The notes below the pieces were generated by a model. The model searched no databases. It saw nothing but the letters and a program-made list of their open reading frames with translations, and was not told the DNA's origin. The position numbers and the translations under genes are program-made. From Desulfuromonas sp. (GTDB taxonomy: Bacteria > Desulfobacterota > Desulfuromonadia > Desulfuromonadales > Geopsychrobacteraceae): 64,000 nt of DNA. The stretch is taken from assembly GCA_002869695.1 (NCBI GenBank), contig PKUD01000092.1:1-64000 (forward strand), written 5' to 3'. This document shows positions 17,949-27,520 of the stretch, one piece after another. The number at the start of each line of letters is the position of its first letter. Position 1 is the first letter of the stretch.

Positions 17949-17996
17949 TCCGATCCTGGTCAGTCCGTAACCTTTTACTACGATCAGGGGAAAGTG

Positions 17997-18353
17997 ATGG
18001 GCAGAAACAACCATGGGCTGGTCTATTCCAGTGAGCAGGGCAGAATGTGCCCGGGCTGCAACCAGCCGGTCAAAAAGTGTCTCTGTCGGAAATCTCCCAA
18101 AACTGCTCCCGGCGATGGGATTGTCCGGGTCCAGCGGGAAACCAAGGGACGCAAAGGGAAAGGGGTCACCCTGATCAGCGGCGTCCCCTTAGCTGAGGCC
18201 GAGCTCAAAACCTTTGTCAAAAAACTTAAGCAACGCTGCGGAGCCGGCGGTGCCGTCAAAAACGGTCTGATCGAAATTCAAGGCGACCACCGGGACCTGC
18301 TGGTGGAAGAATTGAAGAAAGAGGGCTGGACGGTCAAAAAAGCCGGCGGTTGA
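17997..18353 (+). CDS. SUI1/eIF1-like translation factor (YciH family)
   Basis: A 118-residue protein. The N-terminal third has a small cysteine group (MCPGCNQPVKKCLC), a possible zinc knuckle. The C-terminal two-thirds is the SUI1 fold (GIVRVQRETKGRKGKGVTLISGVP ... FVKKLKQRCGAGGAVKNGLIEIQGDHRDLLVEELKKEGW). Bacterial YciH can affect start-site fidelity in vitro, and its cellular role is not settled. ATG 17997 is chosen, with AGGGGA as SD; a GTG directly before it is the alternative. Confidence 0.92.
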   Translation: MGRNNHGLVYSSEQGRMCPGCNQPVKKCLCRKSPKTAPGDGIVRVQRETKGRKGKGVTLISGVPLAEAELKTFVKKLKQRCGAGGAVKNGLIEIQGDHRDLLVEELKKEGWTVKKAGG

Positions 18354-18364
18354 GGCCGCTGCAA

Positions 18365-19474
18365 TCAGTGCAGAAGAATCGGAGCGAATCCCCCGCCTTC
18401 GGTCCTGAGATTGGTCACCTGACCCTGGTATAGTCGCGCTGCCAATCCGAGCAACCGGTCGCGATAGACGAATAATCGCAGATCGGTCTTAAAGGTCCCC
18501 CCCTCACCTTCGGTCAAACCTGCCGGGACCAGGTCCTGAACCAGGGTGGTCGCCGGATCCTGCTGGCCAAATCGGTTGCGGGTGATACTTTTACCCATCA
18601 GCACTCCGCGGCTACCGAAACGGGTGACCGGCTTGAAGACCAGATTTTTACGTTGCTGCCAGACCTGTTCCGGGTTGCAGTCGGCCAGCAAGCGGCTCGG
18701 CGGAACCACTTCAAGCAGCAGATCGCGGTCTTTCCCGACCACCCCAAGCGACGTCAAGACCTGCTCATCCGACCAAATGATCATCCGGCGCTTGTCTGCC
18801 AGCAGACCATAGGTAAAAGGGTTGGGTGAGAGGCAGACTGAGCCGGCAAGATATGCAGCCCGCACTCCGGCCAACGGCTCCGTTTCCAGAAAAAAGTAGC
18901 AATGCCGATTGTAGATCAGATCGACCGGCTGACCCTGGCAGTAAACTCCGTCGGCATCCGCCTGCAGGTCCTGCGGCGCGGCGATCTGCACGGCCAGCCC
19001 CTGCCCTTCCAGCCAGGTCCGAAAAGCCTGCATTTCTGGGTAGAGCGGCTGTTTTTCCGGCTCCTCATCGACAATCGCGACGGTCTTGAGTGGTCTGTCG
19101 GTCCCCGCAAAAGCCATCCATTCCTGATTAAAACTGTGCAGCAGGCGGCGGGTCAGACGGTGCGGCAGGGGATCAGGCGGCTGTTTGGTAAGGCGTGCCT
19201 GGGCCAACCATGCAAGGTAGCCGCCTCCCGCATTGGTGTTAACCTCGATGAGTCGGGGACCGGCATCGGTGAGGTGAAAGTCGTACCCCATCATCAGGCT
19301 GGCATGCCGGGGATCGAAACGTGCGACCTCCGGCAGTTGCGGCAGAACCAGTTGGCGATACTGCTCCTGCCGGCTGAGTGCATAGGTCAGCCGGACCAGT
19401 CGCAGCATGCTGCGCAGTTCAGCTTTTGACAATCGGACCGGGATATCTGAGAGGGGGGATTGATCGGCAGCCAT
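18365..19474 (-). CDS. ATP-grasp-like protein of unknown function
   Basis: A 369-residue protein with ATP-grasp features: an N-terminal region containing MMGYDFHLTDAGPRLIEVNTNAGGGY, a central segment ending LLADKRRMIIWSDEQVL, a lysine-bearing strand NLVFKPVTRFGSRGVLMGKSI, and a late acidic stretch TFKTDLRLFVYRDRLLGLAARLYQGQVTNLRTEGGGFAPI. The EVNTN/GGG pattern resembles glutathione-synthase-like or circularly ordered ATP-grasp proteins. Substrate and product are unknown. It lies 13 bp after a LOG-family gene and a cysteine-cluster gene in one operon. Confidence 0.7.
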   Translation of the reverse strand: MAADQSPLSDIPVRLSKAELRSMLRLVRLTYALSRQEQYRQLVLPQLPEVARFDPRHASLMMGYDFHLTDAGPRLIEVNTNAGGGYLAWLAQARLTKQPPDPLPHRLTRRLLHSFNQEWMAFAGTDRPLKTVAIVDEEPEKQPLYPEMQAFRTWLEGQGLAVQIAAPQDLQADADGVYCQGQPVDLIYNRHCYFFLETEPLAGVRAAYLAGSVCLSPNPFTYGLLADKRRMIIWSDEQVLTSLGVVGKDRDLLLEVVPPSRLLADCNPEQVWQQRKNLVFKPVTRFGSRGVLMGKSITRNRFGQQDPATTLVQDLVPAGLTEGEGGTFKTDLRLFVYRDRLLGLAARLYQGQVTNLRTEGGGFAPILLH

Positions 19475-19487
19475 AGTTCAGGAGTCC

Positions 19488-20513
19488 TTAAAAAGAATTT
19501 ATCCGCCGGATAAAAGCCTTAAGCAGGCCGTAGCTGCGACGGTTGAAATCCAGCGTCACCCTCGGAAGAGGCAGCAGGTCCGGCTGGTCTTTCTCTTCCG
19601 GCAACGGACCGGACAGTTCCATTGACCCATTCGGCCGGATTATTTCATTAAATTCTTCGTTCAATGTCTGCAGGTGACCGGAGTCAAGCGATTTATTGAG
19701 ACGGATGACCAGCTTGTCCCCCACAAACCGCAACGAGTGGTAGTTGCGATAAAAATCATCGATAAACTGGACCGCTTCGACCGGGTCTCTGGTGATCGAG
19801 AAGAGGCTGAAATCCTCGCCGGAAATCAGTCCACGCCGGAGCAGGCTGTCACGGGTGAACTCAAACCAGTCCTCCCAATATCCGCCATCATCATCCACCA
19901 TCACCAGCGGTATCGGAGGGTTCTTCCCGGTCTGCACCAGCGTCATGATCTCCATCGCCTCATCCAGAGTGCCGAATCCGCCAGGGAACAGGGTCACGGC
20001 CTGCGCTTCCTTGAGGAAAGCAACCTTGCGGTTGAAGAAATACTTATAGGTAATCGCCTTGTCGCTTTCCACCATCACCGGATTCGTATCCTGCTCGAAC
20101 GGCAGGCGGATATTGACAGCAAAGGAGTTTTCGGCGCCAGCCCCCTCGTTGCCGGCCTGCATGATCCCGGGTCCGCCACCGGTAATCACCATGTAATTTC
20201 GTTCGGCCAGCAACCTTGAGAATTCCACACATTTCTGATAGATCGGTTCGTCTGGCGCAGAGCGGGCGCTGCCGAAGATAGTGACCTTTTTCCGATCACG
20301 GTAGGGAGCAAAGATCTTGTTGGTATAGCGCATCTCCTTCATGGTCGTGCGCATCAGTTTCAGATCAGCCAGATAACTACTCTCTTGCCCCGCCTTCAAT
20401 GCGGTCAGAATCATCTGGCGGATCATCTCCGGATGGTTGACTTCGGTCTGCTGCAACAGGCCATCGATGATCAGGTCGATCTCGCCATTACTCCGGTCAA
20501 AACTTAACTTCAT
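19488..20513 (-). CDS. LOG family protein (Rossmann-fold nucleotide-binding)
   Basis: A 341-residue protein carrying the LOG/lysine-decarboxylase-like motifs GGGPGIMQAGNEGA and PGGFGTLDEAMEIMTLVQTGK. Members hydrolyse nucleoside 5'-monophosphates (cytokinin-activating LOG, bacterial PpnN). The longer N- and C-terminal regions resemble PpnN-type or other long forms. The ATG overlaps the stop of the upstream cysteine-cluster gene as ATGA, so the genes are translationally coupled. Confidence 0.9.
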   Translation of the reverse strand: MKLSFDRSNGEIDLIIDGLLQQTEVNHPEMIRQMILTALKAGQESSYLADLKLMRTTMKEMRYTNKIFAPYRDRKKVTIFGSARSAPDEPIYQKCVEFSRLLAERNYMVITGGGPGIMQAGNEGAGAENSFAVNIRLPFEQDTNPVMVESDKAITYKYFFNRKVAFLKEAQAVTLFPGGFGTLDEAMEIMTLVQTGKNPPIPLVMVDDDGGYWEDWFEFTRDSLLRRGLISGEDFSLFSITRDPVEAVQFIDDFYRNYHSLRFVGDKLVIRLNKSLDSGHLQTLNEEFNEIIRPNGSMELSGPLPEEKDQPDLLPLPRVTLDFNRRSYGLLKAFIRRINSF

Positions 20514-21109
20514 ATGGGCTCCTGTTGCGGTTGCCGGGAACGTGAAGGTGTCTCAAGGAAAGGCCTGCCGGCCAGCCGCTCAGCCTGAATCAGCAGGCCG
20601 CTCATACCACCTCCGGCGTAGTGCTCAGTAAAGGACAGATAGCAGAGGCGCAGTTCACGGTCGAGCCGATAAAACTCCTCAACGTCCTCACTGGACAGCC
20701 GTTCTTCCAGTGTAGCACAGAGAAACGTGACACAATTATAGGGGCGCAGAACAACGCCATGAAGACAGCCTTTCGCGCCGAGCCACGGACAAGTCTGACT
20801 GAAATCGGCCGTCGGGGGAAGCTGCCCCTGCTGCAGATAAGCCAGCAGGTTGGGCAACAGCATATGGTTGTGTCCTTTGGCGCAGCAGGCCCCTTCGCAG
20901 CCGGCGCAGGCCGTCTCCCCCCCCGCCTTGCGGAACAGGGAGTCCAGGGCCTGCTGCAAGCGTTCGAGTTCCTGCAGCCGAAGGGAAATCCACCCCTTCT
21001 CTGCCTGTGGCAAAGCCAGATATTCCTGCTGCAGCTGCATGACAAGTCGCTGCCAACGATGCTGTCTCGCGTGTGAAAGATCATCCATCCTGGTCAATAT
21101 CCGCGGCAT
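20510..21109 (-). CDS. Cysteine-cluster protein (YkgJ-like)
   Basis: A 199-residue soluble protein with a helical N-terminus and cysteines grouped as CAGCEGACC, CPWLGAKGC and CVTFLC, a pattern like the zinc- or iron-binding YkgJ/CxxCxxCC proteins. Function is unknown. An ATG at 21088 (MDDLSH) is an equally possible start; neither has a good SD. It starts just after the rnpB terminator and heads a three-gene operon with the LOG and ATP-grasp genes. Confidence 0.75.
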   Translation of the reverse strand: MPRILTRMDDLSHARQHRWQRLVMQLQQEYLALPQAEKGWISLRLQELERLQQALDSLFRKAGGETACAGCEGACCAKGHNHMLLPNLLAYLQQGQLPPTADFSQTCPWLGAKGCLHGVVLRPYNCVTFLCATLEERLSSEDVEEFYRLDRELRLCYLSFTEHYAGGGMSGLLIQAERLAGRPFLETPSRSRQPQQEPI

Positions 21110-21111
21110 GA

Positions 21112-21148
21112 AAGAACGGCAGCATCGTACTTGCTGACGATGCTGCCG
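21112..21148 (-). terminator. rnpB terminator
   Basis: A 12-bp stem (CGGCAGCATCGT/ACGATGCTGCCG) followed by TTCTTTC on the minus strand lies directly after the 3' end of the RNase P RNA. Confidence 0.8.
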
Positions 21149-21157
21149 CTAAAAGAG

Positions 21158-21560
21158 TGGTCGAAGAAGTCCGTAAGCCGGGTCCTGTTCCCCGTCGCGG
21201 TTACCCCCGCCGGGGTGATGATCATTCATCTAGGACCGCCGTTGCCGACGGCCTCAAGCAGCCTAACCCGGAAACCTCGGACGGACCGCCCTCGAACGTT
21301 TCCCTATTCGGCCTTGCTCCGGATGGGGTTTACCGAGCTTCCGCCGTCACCGACGGAACTGGTGAGCTCTTACCTCACCCTTTCACCCTTACCACGTCTC
21401 CGCCGTAGCGGGGACGGGCGGTCTCCTCTCTGTGGCACTTTCCCTGGGGTCACCCCCGGTCCCCGTTAGGGACCATCCTGTCCTGTGGAGCCCGGACTTT
21501 CCTCTCCCCGCAGGCGTCCAAGACACCGGCAGGCAGCGATCATCTGTCCTTCTTCAACCA
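21158..21560 (-). ncRNA. rnpB: RNase P RNA, bacterial class A
   Basis: The minus strand contains the universal core GAGGAAAGTCCGGGCTCC near the 5' end, the second P4 part as GAGAGGAGACCGCC, and the 3' AACCCGGCTTACGGACTTC. The ends are set by helix P1, where TGGTTGAAGAAG pairs with CTTCTTCGACCA. About 400 nt is normal. The RNA is the catalytic subunit that trims tRNA 5' leaders. Confidence 0.97.
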
Positions 21561-21575
21561 CATGCCTGGTCTGAT

Positions 21576-22286
21576 TTACGCTTCCGGCTCGACATAGAGC
21601 AGTCGGTTGCAGTGGGGACACGTCTGCAGGTCCGCCTGCCGGAACAGACTGTTGAATTGCTGCGGTGGCAGCTGCATGTTGCAACCGAGGCAGGCACCGT
21701 TGCGAGCCATGGCAACCGCCAGCCCCCCACGGCGCTTGAACAGGGTCTGGTATTTGCGCAACAGGGACGCCGGAACATCTTTGGCCACCGAGTCGCGCAC
21801 TTTCTTCTTTTCCTGCAGTTGCTTTTCAGCCTCATCAAGCAACTGGTCAAGTTCGCTGCGGCGGGCATCTGCCTTTTCCGCAACCGCATTCAACTCGTCC
21901 TGCTTCTCTTTCAGGTCCTCCGTGAGGGTTTCGACCTCCTGCTGCTTGCCCAGAACCTGATCCTCGATCTCCTTGTTGGCCTTTTTCGCCAGATCGATCT
22001 CTTTCAGAACAGCGACATATTCCTTCTGAGTCTGAATTTCCGGAAGTCGACTTTCAACCTTGACAATATTGTCCTGTTCCTTGACCAGCTCCTGCTGCAG
22101 TTGAGCTTCCTCTTTCTGCAGGTCTTCCATCTCTGCGGTCAGCTCGTCAACCATTCCCTGGATGCGTGATGTTGCAGCATCAAAGTCGGCCAGTTCATTC
22201 CGATATCCCAGGCGCGTTGACTCGATCGAGGAAACCTCCTGATCGATCTCCTGAAGTTCCCTGATCAGATTCATCTTTTCATGCAC
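21576..22286 (-). CDS. Coiled-coil protein with C-terminal C4 zinc ribbon
   Basis: A 236-residue protein. Residues 5-170 form a long antiparallel coiled coil rich in Glu, Gln, Lys and Leu. The C-terminus holds a zinc ribbon with CLGCNMQLPPQQFN and CPHCNRLLYVE. This is the DUF164/CdsZ architecture, linked in other bacteria to nucleic-acid or secretion functions that are not well defined. The GTG at 22286 is chosen because GGAGG lies 7 nt upstream; the ATG at 22274 is less well spaced. It ends 16 bp before the rnpB 5' end and follows the Nif3-like gene by 45 bp, as in many deltaproteobacteria. Confidence 0.9.
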   Translation of the reverse strand: MHEKMNLIRELQEIDQEVSSIESTRLGYRNELADFDAATSRIQGMVDELTAEMEDLQKEEAQLQQELVKEQDNIVKVESRLPEIQTQKEYVAVLKEIDLAKKANKEIEDQVLGKQQEVETLTEDLKEKQDELNAVAEKADARRSELDQLLDEAEKQLQEKKKVRDSVAKDVPASLLRKYQTLFKRRGGLAVAMARNGACLGCNMQLPPQQFNSLFRQADLQTCPHCNRLLYVEPEA

Positions 22287-22331
22287 GTTTCAGCCTCCAT
22301 TGCTGTTTGCAGCAGTACGTCATTACCCTGG

Positions 22332-23462
22332 TCAGACCAGTGTAAAAGGGTCCGACTCGGTTTTCATTTCGATTATTTCCAACGGCAACTGCCGGTCAGC
22401 AGCAACCACACGTAATTTTTCCGCCAATCCGGCCACCATCAGATGCTCGGTCCCGAAATGCCCGGCGTCAATCAGCAACAGTCCTTCAGAACGCGCCCGC
22501 TGGGCATCATGGTACTTGACATCACCGGTCACCAGGCAGTCCGCGCCCTGGCGCTGGGCTTCAGCAAACAGCGAGGCACCACTGCCGCCGCAGACGGCAA
22601 TTTTACTCACCTCACCCGCAACCGGTCCAGCCGAGCGCAGCGTCGTAAGCCCCAGTCGCTGCTTGAGCAGGGCAAAAAACTCTTCCACGGCAAGCGGCTG
22701 CGGCAAGCGGCCGATCCGCCCCAGACCGACATCATGGCGCGCGTTCTGCAGTGGGACCAGGTCGTAGGCAACTTCCTCGTAGGGATGCGCTTTGAGCATC
22801 CTGCCCACCACTTTGCCGACCAGGCCCTGCGGAAGAATTGTCTCCAACCGGTATTCTTCAACCTCCTCGGCCTCCCCCTGACGACCGATAAAGGGATCAG
22901 TGTCGCTGCCGGGACGAAAACTGCCCGTTCCGAAAACCCGGAAAGAGCAGCGGTCATAAGCCCCAATCTGCCCAGCTCCGGCTGCGAACAGGGCATCCAT
23001 AACCAAAGTTTCATGCCCTGCCGGAACAAAAACCACCAGCTTGATCAGGTCTCCGCCGGGCATCCGTTCGAGCGGGACGACTTGCTCAAGTCCGAGTCGT
23101 CCGGCCAGCCAGTCGTTCAGGCCGTCTGCGGCCCGATCAAGGTTGGTGTGTAAACTGACGATTGCGATATTCTTACGGATCGCGCGAAACAGAACGCGGC
23201 CGGTTTCATCTGCCGGGGTCAGTCTTCGCAGCGGACGATGAATCAAGGGATGATGGGAAATGACCAATTGGGCGGCGCATGCTTCAGCCTGGGCGAGCGC
23301 CGACTCCTCGGCATCAAGACAGATAAGAATTTTATCAATCAGGGTATCGCTGACACCGACCTGAAGACCGACATTGTCCCAGTCTTCAGCGAGGGCCGGC
23401 GGGTAGAGGCTGTTCAGCACTCCGATGACTTCATGCAGGCGCAGGCTCTTGTTGCGACTCAT
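22332..23462 (-). CDS. Nif3-like dinuclear metal centre protein
   Basis: A Nif3/YbgI family protein of about 376 residues. The opening LHEVIGVLNSLYPPALAEDWDNVGLQVG, VISHHPLIHRPLR and the C-terminal metal motif LLIDAGHFGTEH are the family's metal-binding signatures. Its length and the central segment (about 125-235, VVFVPAGHETLVMDALFAAGAGQIGAYDRCSFR) show the inserted PII-like domain of the YqfO type. It is annotated elsewhere as GTP cyclohydrolase I type 2, but a physiological activity is uncertain. The start at 23462 has GAGG upstream; the longer in-frame reading has no SD. Confidence 0.93.
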   Translation of the reverse strand: MSRNKSLRLHEVIGVLNSLYPPALAEDWDNVGLQVGVSDTLIDKILICLDAEESALAQAEACAAQLVISHHPLIHRPLRRLTPADETGRVLFRAIRKNIAIVSLHTNLDRAADGLNDWLAGRLGLEQVVPLERMPGGDLIKLVVFVPAGHETLVMDALFAAGAGQIGAYDRCSFRVFGTGSFRPGSDTDPFIGRQGEAEEVEEYRLETILPQGLVGKVVGRMLKAHPYEEVAYDLVPLQNARHDVGLGRIGRLPQPLAVEEFFALLKQRLGLTTLRSAGPVAGEVSKIAVCGGSGASLFAEAQRQGADCLVTGDVKYHDAQRARSEGLLLIDAGHFGTEHLMVAGLAEKLRVVAADRQLPLEIIEMKTESDPFTLV

Positions 23463-23676
23463 AAGAGCAGACCTCGCCAAAAAGAAAGAGTGCATCCGGT
23501 TCTCCCGGTGCACTCTTGTAATTCTTGGTTCTCCCCCCCTGATTTTTCTATTGCGGTATCGTCGTATCCCTCTCGGCGTGGTGCCGAAACATCGGGTAAT
23601 GTCAATAATCGATTTTCAGCAATCAACGCTATCTGCTCACGCAAAGGAAGAGAACAAGGCCGCCTGTAGGTTTTGC

Positions 23677-23753
23677 TGGTGGGCCCACCAGGACTCGAAC
23701 CTGGGACCGACCGGTTATGAGCCGGTGGCTCTAACCAACTGAGCTATAGGCCC
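23677..23753 (-). tRNA. tRNA with CAU anticodon (Ile2 likely; elongator Met possible)
   Basis: A full cloverleaf with encoded CCA. The acceptor stem is GGGCCTA/TGGGCCC, the D-arm is AGCTCAGTTGGTTAGAGC, the anticodon arm is CCGGCTCATAACCGG, and the T-arm has GGTTCGAGTCC. The anticodon is CAU and the start is not that of an initiator. The overall sequence resembles tRNA-Ile2 genes (C34 converted to lysidine by TilS) more than elongator Met, but this is judged from memory. Confidence 0.93.
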
Positions 23754-23856
23754 CACGCACAACAAAGGATGATATTAGGCAAAACAGGCAACAGATGTCA
23801 AGACTTAGCCGGAAAAAAACAACCTGACGGGAGAACTATCCCGCCCGGCCCTTTGC

Positions 23857-25614
23857 TTATGATCCCTGGTCGCCCTGGACAAAACCTTTCAGCCGTTTTG
23901 CGCGACTGGGGTGCCGCAGCTTCCTGAGGGCCTTCGCCTCAATCTGCCGGATCCGCTCCCGGGTAACATTAAAATCCTGGCCGACCTCTTCAAGGGTATG
24001 ATCCGACTTCTCTCCGATACCGAACCGCATCCGTAACACTTTCTCTTCGCGCGGAGTCAACGAGGAAAGCACCCGTGAGGTCTGGTCGGAAAGATTGCCC
24101 TTGATCACTGCTTCAAGAGGTGAAATCACCCCTTTATCCTCAATGAAGTCGCCCAGCGAGGAATCTTCCTCTTCACCGATCGGTGTTTCCAGACTGATCG
24201 GCTCCTTGGCGATCTTCAGCACCCTGCGGACCTTATCGAGCGGCAGGTCCATCCGCTCAGCGATCTCTTCGGGGGTCGGCTCGCGACCGAACTCCTGAAC
24301 CAATTGGCGGGTGGTTCGGATCAGCTTGTTAATGGTCTCGATCATATGCACCGGGATACGTATGGTCCGGGCCTGATCGGCAATCGCCCGGGTGATCGCC
24401 TGGCGAATCCACCAGGTGGCATAGGTTGAAAATTTATAGCCACGCTGATATTCGAACTTGTCGACGGCCTTCATCAGGCCGATATTCCCCTCCTGAATCA
24501 GGTCAAGGAACTGCAGCCCGCGGTTGGTGTATTTCTTGGCGATAGAGACGACCAGGCGCAGGTTGGCCTCCACCAGTTCGGACTTGGCCCGTTTGGCACG
24601 CCACTCTCCCTTGTGCACTTCCTTCAGATAATCGAGCAGTTCTTCCGGCTCGAACCCTGATTCTTCCTTGACCCGCTTGAACTTGCGTTTGGCCGCCTTG
24701 AGACGCTTTTCGACCATCAACAAAGTCTCACCGTCAACCCCTAGTTCCTCGGCAACGGCACAGGCTTCATTATCATCCTTGCGCATCCGGCGCAAAAAGC
24801 TGCGGATATCCGCATAAGGACGACCGACTTCTTTTTCACAGGCAGAAACTTCACTCTGGCCTTTCTTGACCTGCTCCCCCATGTCTTTGAGCCGATCAAC
24901 AATTTTGGCCACCTGGAAGTCCTTCAAGCGCACCTGGTGAAGCAGTTCAGTCATCTGCTCCAGAACTGCGGCCTGTTCCTTTTCCAACTTCTGGCGGGTC
25001 TTGGCCGGCGGCTCGGCCGCCAGTTCCTCATGGACCTTTTTCAGCTGCGCATCCACCGGACGCAATGACTCGAGAAGGGCCAGCAGGCGCTCCCGTTGCT
25101 TGACTTCAGCTTCTCCACCTTCCTCGTCATCATACTCCTTGGTGATCTCGGACACGTTGATCGATGTTTTTTCCAATTTTTCCAGCAACACCAGGACCTC
25201 GCGAAAAGCGATCGGAGTCCGCATCACCACCTTGGTAACCTGGGCCTCCCCTTCCTCGATCCGCTTGGCGATCTCCACCTCTCCCTCGCGGGTCAATAAT
25301 GCCACCTGTCCCATTTCACGCAGGTACATCCGCACCGGGTCACTGGTCCGGCCGAGGGCTCCGGCCTCAAGCTCGACCTCGGATTCTTCCGAATCGCTGT
25401 CATTGTCATCATCCTTGAGGTTTGACATCTTCGACTCGGAATCAACAACTTCAATATCCATATCACCGAACATGGCCATTACATCCTCGAGCTGCTCCGA
25501 TGAGACCATACTGGCCGGTAAAGTGTCATTGACCTCATCATAGGTCAGAAAACCCTTCTCCTTGCCTAGATCGATCAGTTGCTTAACTTCTTCCTGGTTG
25601 ACTTTTTTTGCCAT
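23857..25614 (-). CDS. rpoD: RNA polymerase primary sigma factor (sigma-70)
   Basis: A 585-residue RpoD. Region 1.1 lies at the N-terminus ([27 protein letters not shown]), an acidic linker around 60-80, region 1.2 with [21 protein letters not shown], a non-conserved insert, region 2 ([57 protein letters not shown] is the core and -10 binding part), region 3, and region 4 HTH ([22 protein letters not shown]). It follows dnaG by 52 bp in the macromolecular-synthesis arrangement. Confidence 0.98.
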   Translation of the reverse strand: MAKKVNQEEVKQLIDLGKEKGFLTYDEVNDTLPASMVSSEQLEDVMAMFGDMDIEVVDSESKMSNLKDDDNDSDSEESEVELEAGALGRTSDPVRMYLREMGQVALLTREGEVEIAKRIEEGEAQVTKVVMRTPIAFREVLVLLEKLEKTSINVSEITKEYDDEEGGEAEVKQRERLLALLESLRPVDAQLKKVHEELAAEPPAKTRQKLEKEQAAVLEQMTELLHQVRLKDFQVAKIVDRLKDMGEQVKKGQSEVSACEKEVGRPYADIRSFLRRMRKDDNEACAVAEELGVDGETLLMVEKRLKAAKRKFKRVKEESGFEPEELLDYLKEVHKGEWRAKRAKSELVEANLRLVVSIAKKYTNRGLQFLDLIQEGNIGLMKAVDKFEYQRGYKFSTYATWWIRQAITRAIADQARTIRIPVHMIETINKLIRTTRQLVQEFGREPTPEEIAERMDLPLDKVRRVLKIAKEPISLETPIGEEEDSSLGDFIEDKGVISPLEAVIKGNLSDQTSRVLSSLTPREEKVLRMRFGIGEKSDHTLEEVGQDFNVTRERIRQIEAKALRKLRHPSRAKRLKGFVQGDQGS

Positions 25615-25666
25615 TTCCGCCCCTTCTTGTCAGTGCCTTCCGACACAGAACTGTTTTCTGTCAATA

Positions 25667-27520
25667 CTAGTTTAACTGTTTCTTCAAGCGAGTAAACTCT
25701 TGCATCAATTCTATTTTGTCATCACCGTCGGCTCTGGCGATCAGCTCGCGCAATTCTGCCTTGCGGCGCTGCAATTTTTCCCGTGCCGCCGCCCGTCGAC
25801 AATCCTGCAACTGCCGTTCATAGTTATCGGCGAAAGCCTCCCGGTCCACTTTCAGCAAAGGCCGTAAGCGCTGCTGCACCTCTTCAGGCAACAGCATCAG
25901 GCACGCGTCTTCTTCACCCTCGGTGATACCGGCCGGCATCTCCAGCAGCTGGCTGGCGATGGCCTGGGCCTGCTCACTTTGAAAATATTCCGTCACCCCC
26001 TGAGTTCTGATCAGGTCACGGGCTTCGGGAACCAGCATCAGCAGACTGAACAGCTGTTCCTCCGCCTTCCCCCAGGATGGCTGCTGAGGTGTTTCCGTGA
26101 TCGATGCCGGCTCCTCCTCAGGCATCTCCGGCAACGGTATCTCAGGAGACGGATAATCAGGCTGAACATTGCTGCGCTCCGCCACGCGCCGGGAACTTTT
26201 CCGTTCCGCGCTGCGAACACGGTCGCGCGCAAGGTTCAATTTCTGCTGCAACAGCTCCAAGGCAATGCCGGTCTGTACTGCCAGGGCCTTCAGGTACAGA
26301 TCCTGTTCCAGTTCGCTCGGCAGCTGGGCCAGCATGGCGACAACGGCCTCGGCCGCCCGGGCTTTCCCCTCAACGCTCCCACCGGCTTCCGCCAGGGTTT
26401 CTTCGAGAAACAGCTCCATGGCCGGTCGGGCCTGTTCCATCCGCTGCCGGAACAGGTCGGCACCTTCCCGTTGCAGAAACGAGTCGGGGTCTTCCCCGGC
26501 AGCCAGGTCCACAACTGCAGTCGGCACGCCCTCGGACTGAAGTGCCTCCATCGCCTTGAAGGTCGCTTTGCGGCCAGCGGCATCCTGATCGAACAACAGC
26601 AGAACCCGCTGCACGTAACGCTTGAGCAGTGCTGCATGTTCTGCAGTCAGGGCGGTACCGCAGGTGGCCACCGCGTTTATGAACCCGGAGCGATTCAGCG
26701 CCAGCTGATCGAAATAACCCTCGACCAGAATCGCTTCGCCCGCCTGGCGCATCGCCTGCCGGGCCTGAAATAGCCCGAACAGGACATTCCCCTTGTGATA
26801 GATCGGTGATTCCGGAGAATTGATATATTTCGGCTTGCTGTCGTCCAGCACCCGCCCACCGAAAGCAACCACCCGTCCAGCGAGATTCACAATCGGGAAG
26901 ATCAGGCGCCGACGGAACAGATCGTAGTCCCCACGCCCCTCCTTGCCTGGCCGAATCAAGCCCAACGTCCTGGCGTCCTGCGGGTTCACACCCTCTGCCT
27001 CAAGGTAACGGGTCAGGCCCTCCCATCCCTCCGAAGCAAACCCGATCTGATACTCAGCGGCCGCCTTACGACCGTAACCCCTTTGTTTCAGGTATTGCCG
27101 GGCTGGCTCTCCAGCCCTATCCTCCATCAGCAGCCGATGAAAATAACCGGCCGCAATCTCGTTGACCCTGAACAGTCGGTCCCGCTCCTCGCGGAACCGT
27201 TGCTCCTCCGGAGAGAGACGCCGTTCCTCCAACTCGATCCCGACCCGCTCCGCCAGTCGTCGGACCGCATCAGGAAAGGAGAGGCCTTCCATCTTCATCA
27301 GGAAGGCAAAAACATCGCCGCCGACTCCGCAGCCGAAGCAATGAAAAAACTGGCGACCGGCATTCACACTGAACGACGGACTCTTCTCCGAATGAAAGGG
27401 ACAGAGTCCCATATGGTTGGCCCCGGAGCGTTTCAGCGAGACATAGCCGGAGACCAGTTCGACGATATCCATGCGCTCGCGAACTTCATGAATCTTGTCG
27501 TCTCCGATCTGACCGGTCAT
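25667..27520 (-). CDS. dnaG: DNA primase
   Basis: This 617-residue primase makes RNA primers for replication. It has an N-terminal CHC2 zinc finger (CPFHSEKSPSFSV ... FHCFGCGVGGDVF), a catalytic TOPRIM core (ILVEGYFDQLALNRSGF, then VLLLFDQDAAGRKAT), and a C-terminal DnaB-binding helical region from about residue 470. The ATG overlaps the mutS2 stop (ATGA), and rpoD follows directly, so the three genes are coupled. Confidence 0.98.
   Translation of the reverse strand: MTGQIGDDKIHEVRERMDIVELVSGYVSLKRSGANHMGLCPFHSEKSPSFSVNAGRQFFHCFGCGVGGDVFAFLMKMEGLSFPDAVRRLAERVGIELEERRLSPEEQRFREERDRLFRVNEIAAGYFHRLLMEDRAGEPARQYLKQRGYGRKAAAEYQIGFASEGWEGLTRYLEAEGVNPQDARTLGLIRPGKEGRGDYDLFRRRLIFPIVNLAGRVVAFGGRVLDDSKPKYINSPESPIYHKGNVLFGLFQARQAMRQAGEAILVEGYFDQLALNRSGFINAVATCGTALTAEHAALLKRYVQRVLLLFDQDAAGRKATFKAMEALQSEGVPTAVVDLAAGEDPDSFLQREGADLFRQRMEQARPAMELFLEETLAEAGGSVEGKARAAEAVVAMLAQLPSELEQDLYLKALAVQTGIALELLQQKLNLARDRVRSAERKSSRRVAERSNVQPDYPSPEIPLPEMPEEEPASITETPQQPSWGKAEEQLFSLLMLVPEARDLIRTQGVTEYFQSEQAQAIASQLLEMPAGITEGEEDACLMLLPEEVQQRLRPLLKVDREAFADNYERQLQDCRRAAAREKLQRRKAELRELIARADGDDKIELMQEFTRLKKQLN

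Noticed and set aside
18141-18160. GGGACGCAAAG, resembling a GEMM riboswitch core
   Set aside because: It is inside the SUI1-like coding sequence and lacks the CAAACC and receptor parts.
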